NCBI GenBank assembly: GCA_006503475.1
Contig: RSEH01000190.1
Coordinates: 28,666 to 92,665 of the forward strand
Length of the DNA: 64,000 nt
Reading direction: 5' to 3'
DNA from: Stentor roeselii
Taxonomy: Eukaryota; Ciliophora; Heterotrichea; Heterotrichida; Stentoridae
In this document: positions 61,974 to 64,000 of the stretch, piece by piece
Layout: the number at the start of each line of letters is the position of its first letter
How positions within the stretch are numbered: the stretch's first letter is position 1
Notes under the pieces: generated by a model
What the model was told of the DNA's origin: nothing
The model's input: only the letters and a program-made list of their open reading frames with translations
Database searches by the model: none
Position numbers and translations under genes: made by a program

Positions 61974-62040
61974 TCTTAAGATGCCTAAAATAATTAAAAT
62001 TAATTAATCTTAAGATGCCTATAATAATTAAAATTAATGA
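61974..62040. repeat. 34-bp tandem duplication
   Basis: TCTTAAGATGCCTAAAATAA and the following bases at 61974-62007 repeat immediately at 62008 with a single substitution in the first 30 bases. A recent local duplication. Confidence 0.8.
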
Positions 62041-63069
62041 TAATGGCGTTAAAACTTTGATTTTTAGCATCAATTAAGTTTCTTTAAGGCAGATATTCTA
62101 ATATTATTATTTATATCCGTTAACCATTCTCTAAATGGTGAAACCGTTATTCTAGGTTAATCTAACATTTTATAATATATCATTCCTTTGTTCTCTCTAA
62201 TTGACAAAGAAGCTAAAGGATTGCCAAGCTTAAATTTGTAAAAATAGTTGAAAAGTCATATATTATCACAAAGCGTTATTAAGAGTTCCCTAGAAAATTT
62301 ATGTACTTTAATTAATATATCAGAGCTATTCAATTAAGCTGATCCTGCTTCTTTCTAAAATATTTCAAGATAAGAACACAAAGTAATTTTTCTAAGATTA
62401 TAAGTCCTTAAAAAATATAAGATTTTTTAACATGTTTTATTATTATAAAGTTTTTTTTCAACGAAAATTTAACTTCATAGATCAGATTTTCTTTATATTA
62501 ATCGAAAGAATTTAATATTTTTTTTTATAATGCTTTGAATAAATATTATTTGAAAATTTTTACGAGTTCCTTTGATTTTATTTGTTTGATGGGATGTTTT
62601 AGGAGTACTCTTTCAAATATTTATCATTAGTAACTTCAAAATTATTTGAGACTTGCTAGGAGTATGAATTTACACAATTAAGGTTCTTTTTCTGAATATA
62701 CTTGCCTTGAGACCATCAAGTTCTTTCTGTGTTAGCTTCATATAATTTAGTTTGTTCCAATTTATATGTGTTAATTTTATTCCAATATTCGATTGCTTTA
62801 ATATCTTTTTGTTTACTGTATGTAGTGCAATTCTTCAAGTGATCAATTATAAAGAATAATTGAAGCATATAGTGAAGGAAGTTTATTGGTTAATAGTCTA
62901 GAGTAGTTCACAAAACATGATTATTCTAATACTTAAAGAAAATAAGCCCTTAATTTTTTAATGAAAGATTATCTAACCTGAACCATAAAATGAAATATTT
63001 AATTATTTTACGCTTCATCTATTAGGAAGATTATTATTAAGCTGCGTAGTTAATACATAGATTACATCA

Positions 63070-63800
63070 AATTCTTACAACCTTGGAATAATAATTCCTT
63101 ACTTTGCATCTATGTTCCTCTAAAATGATCGAACTGTGAATTCAGCATTTTTTACTATAATCTCGGGAGTGACTGGTATATCTGAGGCTATATTAAATTT
63201 TTATGGTATCTCATTCGATTATATGCATGTCTCCTTTCAATATGATTATGATATTCGGTCCAATAAGTTGAGCTGCATTATTTTTGACATCTTACATATA
63301 ATGTATGAATTTTATAGTACTCTTGATGAGCATATTATTTAAAATATTGGATATTTGATTATCAAATTTATTGAAAATGAAATTTCTAAGTTTTTGAATC
63401 ATGGTAAATATTTTATTGGGTTTATGGTATTGCTTTAGGACTTCAAATAGGGATATTATTCTTACCACAATTATACATCCTCTGGAATCACTACGCTAAC
63501 TATAAAGGCTTAATAAAAGAGACCTTTTCAGGATGCTTCAATTTTTGAATCATTTCATTCGGTTATATCTTTACAATAACTGCAAACCCTTTCAATTCCC
63601 TCAGTTTTTAAACATTCTTCAAACAGTGAAGAAGTTATTTTTGATGAAAAAGTACCTTCGAGAGTTCCTTGGAGTGTTCAACTATCTTCCCTTTCATATC
63701 TTGCAACGATTATATTAGGTTTAGTTTTATTACCTTCACAAAACGTTCCAGATGAAAAACAAGAAGAAAGAATTTGTCTTGAGTAAAAAAAAATATTTAA
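63070..63800 (+). pseudogene. Decayed N-terminal half of a major-facilitator transporter
   Basis: Frame-hopping in the forward direction gives an MFS-like succession. YNLGIIIPYFASMFL (about 63083) recalls the first helix of oxalate/monocarboxylate-type transporters. YGIALGLQIGILFLPQLYIL (about 63425-63485) then WNHYANYKGLIKETFSGCFNF recalls the TM4-loop-TM5 region with its W-F-x-x-x-K-G-L motif. FGYIFTITANPFNS follows, then VQ-LSYLATIILGLVLLPSQ near TM6. TAA stops and frameshifts interrupt it throughout. Only the N-terminal half is present before the chromosome end. The superfamily call is moderately secure; the substrate is unknown. Confidence 0.65.
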
Positions 63801-63926
63801 GAACTGAATAATTTTATACAATAAATTTCTTATGAGTAAAAGTCTATTGATTTCGAGTATTAGAATATAAAGTTTGATAAAAGATTAGAAATTTGAGTAG
63901 TAGATTAAACATTTTGAGATGATTTT

Positions 63927-64000
63927 TTAGGGTGTTAGGGTGTTAGGGTGTTAGGGTGTTAGGGTGTTAGGGTGTTAGGGTGTTAGGGTGTTAGGGTGTT
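63927..64000 (+). repeat. Telomere, (TGTTAGGG)n
   Basis: Nine and a quarter perfect 8-bp units of TTAGGGTG (a permutation of TGTTAGGG, complement CCCTAACA) run to the last base, with the G-rich strand 5' to 3' towards the end. This is the orientation of a right chromosome end and the unit reported for heterotrich macronuclear chromosomes (Stentor, Blepharisma). The junction with unique AT-rich DNA is at about 63926. Confidence 0.95.

Larger units (their letters stand above)
61151..63069. other. AT-rich subtelomeric DNA
   Basis: No supported gene. It holds a small perfect hairpin (61606-61640) and a 34-bp tandem duplication (61974-62040). Short open frames here have no signature. Confidence 0.5.

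Noticed and set aside
63136-63718. Two small plus-strand open frames near the telomere as genes
   Set aside because: They are fragments within the decayed MFS region or its alternative frames, not complete proteins.
1-64000. CRISPR arrays, insertion sequences, transposon genes, rRNA genes
   Set aside because: None seen. Repeats present are coding, telomeric or short local duplications, and no transposase or reverse-transcriptase motif was found.

Overview
The window looks like the right-hand end of a macronuclear chromosome of a heterotrich ciliate, most likely Stentor or a close relative. Three signals support this. (1) The last 74 bases are a pure tandem array of TGTTAGGG (complement CCCTAACA), the telomere unit known from Stentor and Blepharisma, with the G-rich strand running towards the end. 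(2) Two genes are joined across introns of exactly 15 nt that start with GTAA and end with AG; 15-nt introns are a heterotrich hallmark. (3) Reading frames of 4950, 3781 and 3204 codons are open under the standard code. They end at TAA or TAG and write Trp as TGG, which fits Stentor and argues against ciliates that reassign TAA/TAG (Gln) or TGA (Trp, as in Blepharisma).

Layout. 0-1.6 kb: AT-rich DNA with a decayed WD40 relic. 1.6-4.6 kb (+): a protein with an N-terminal kelch-like propeller fused to a type II cholesterol-oxidase-like FAD enzyme, followed at 5.2-6.4 kb by a decayed, internally deleted copy. 6.6-18.0 kb (-): a 3781-residue secreted or membrane receptor with tandem LamG-like and Cys-rich modules, then REJ, GPS and about five membrane spans (polycystin-1-like). 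18.2-26.3 kb: a dense housekeeping cluster with tRNA-Asn(GTT), a small multi-pass membrane protein (intron), an HSD17B10-type dehydrogenase, a COQ11-like Rossmann protein, a divergent pair of coiled-coil or charged proteins about 10 bp apart, a SEC12/PREB-like Sar1 exchange factor (intron), an AT-hook/zinc-ribbon protein, a 68-residue protein and the replication factor CDC45. 26.4-36.0 kb (-): a giant Ser/Lys repeat protein carrying the same kelch-like N-terminus. 37.5-39.0 kb (+): a relic of the polycystin-like receptor containing a micro-inversion. 39.2-42.2 kb (-): a second kelch/cholesterol-oxidase gene with one frameshift in an A-run. 42.2-46.3 kb: gene-free. 46.3-61.2 kb (+): a 4950-residue RNF213/mysterin-like AAA+ ubiquitin ligase with an RZ finger but no visible RING. 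61.2-63.9 kb: subtelomere with a decayed MFS transporter. 63.93-64.0 kb: telomere.

Themes. One N-terminal module (Met-Gly acylation-type start plus kelch-like propeller) occurs on three large genes with two unrelated C-terminal parts: an FAD oxidase (twice) and a Ser/Lys repeat array. The module looks like a membrane tether that accepts different effectors. The gene-poor stretches are largely graveyards of duplicated copies of neighbouring or dispersed families. The RNF213-like giant suggests a cell-autonomous ubiquitin or lipid-droplet/defence function in a unicellular eukaryote. All homology statements come from reading motifs by eye; no database search was run.
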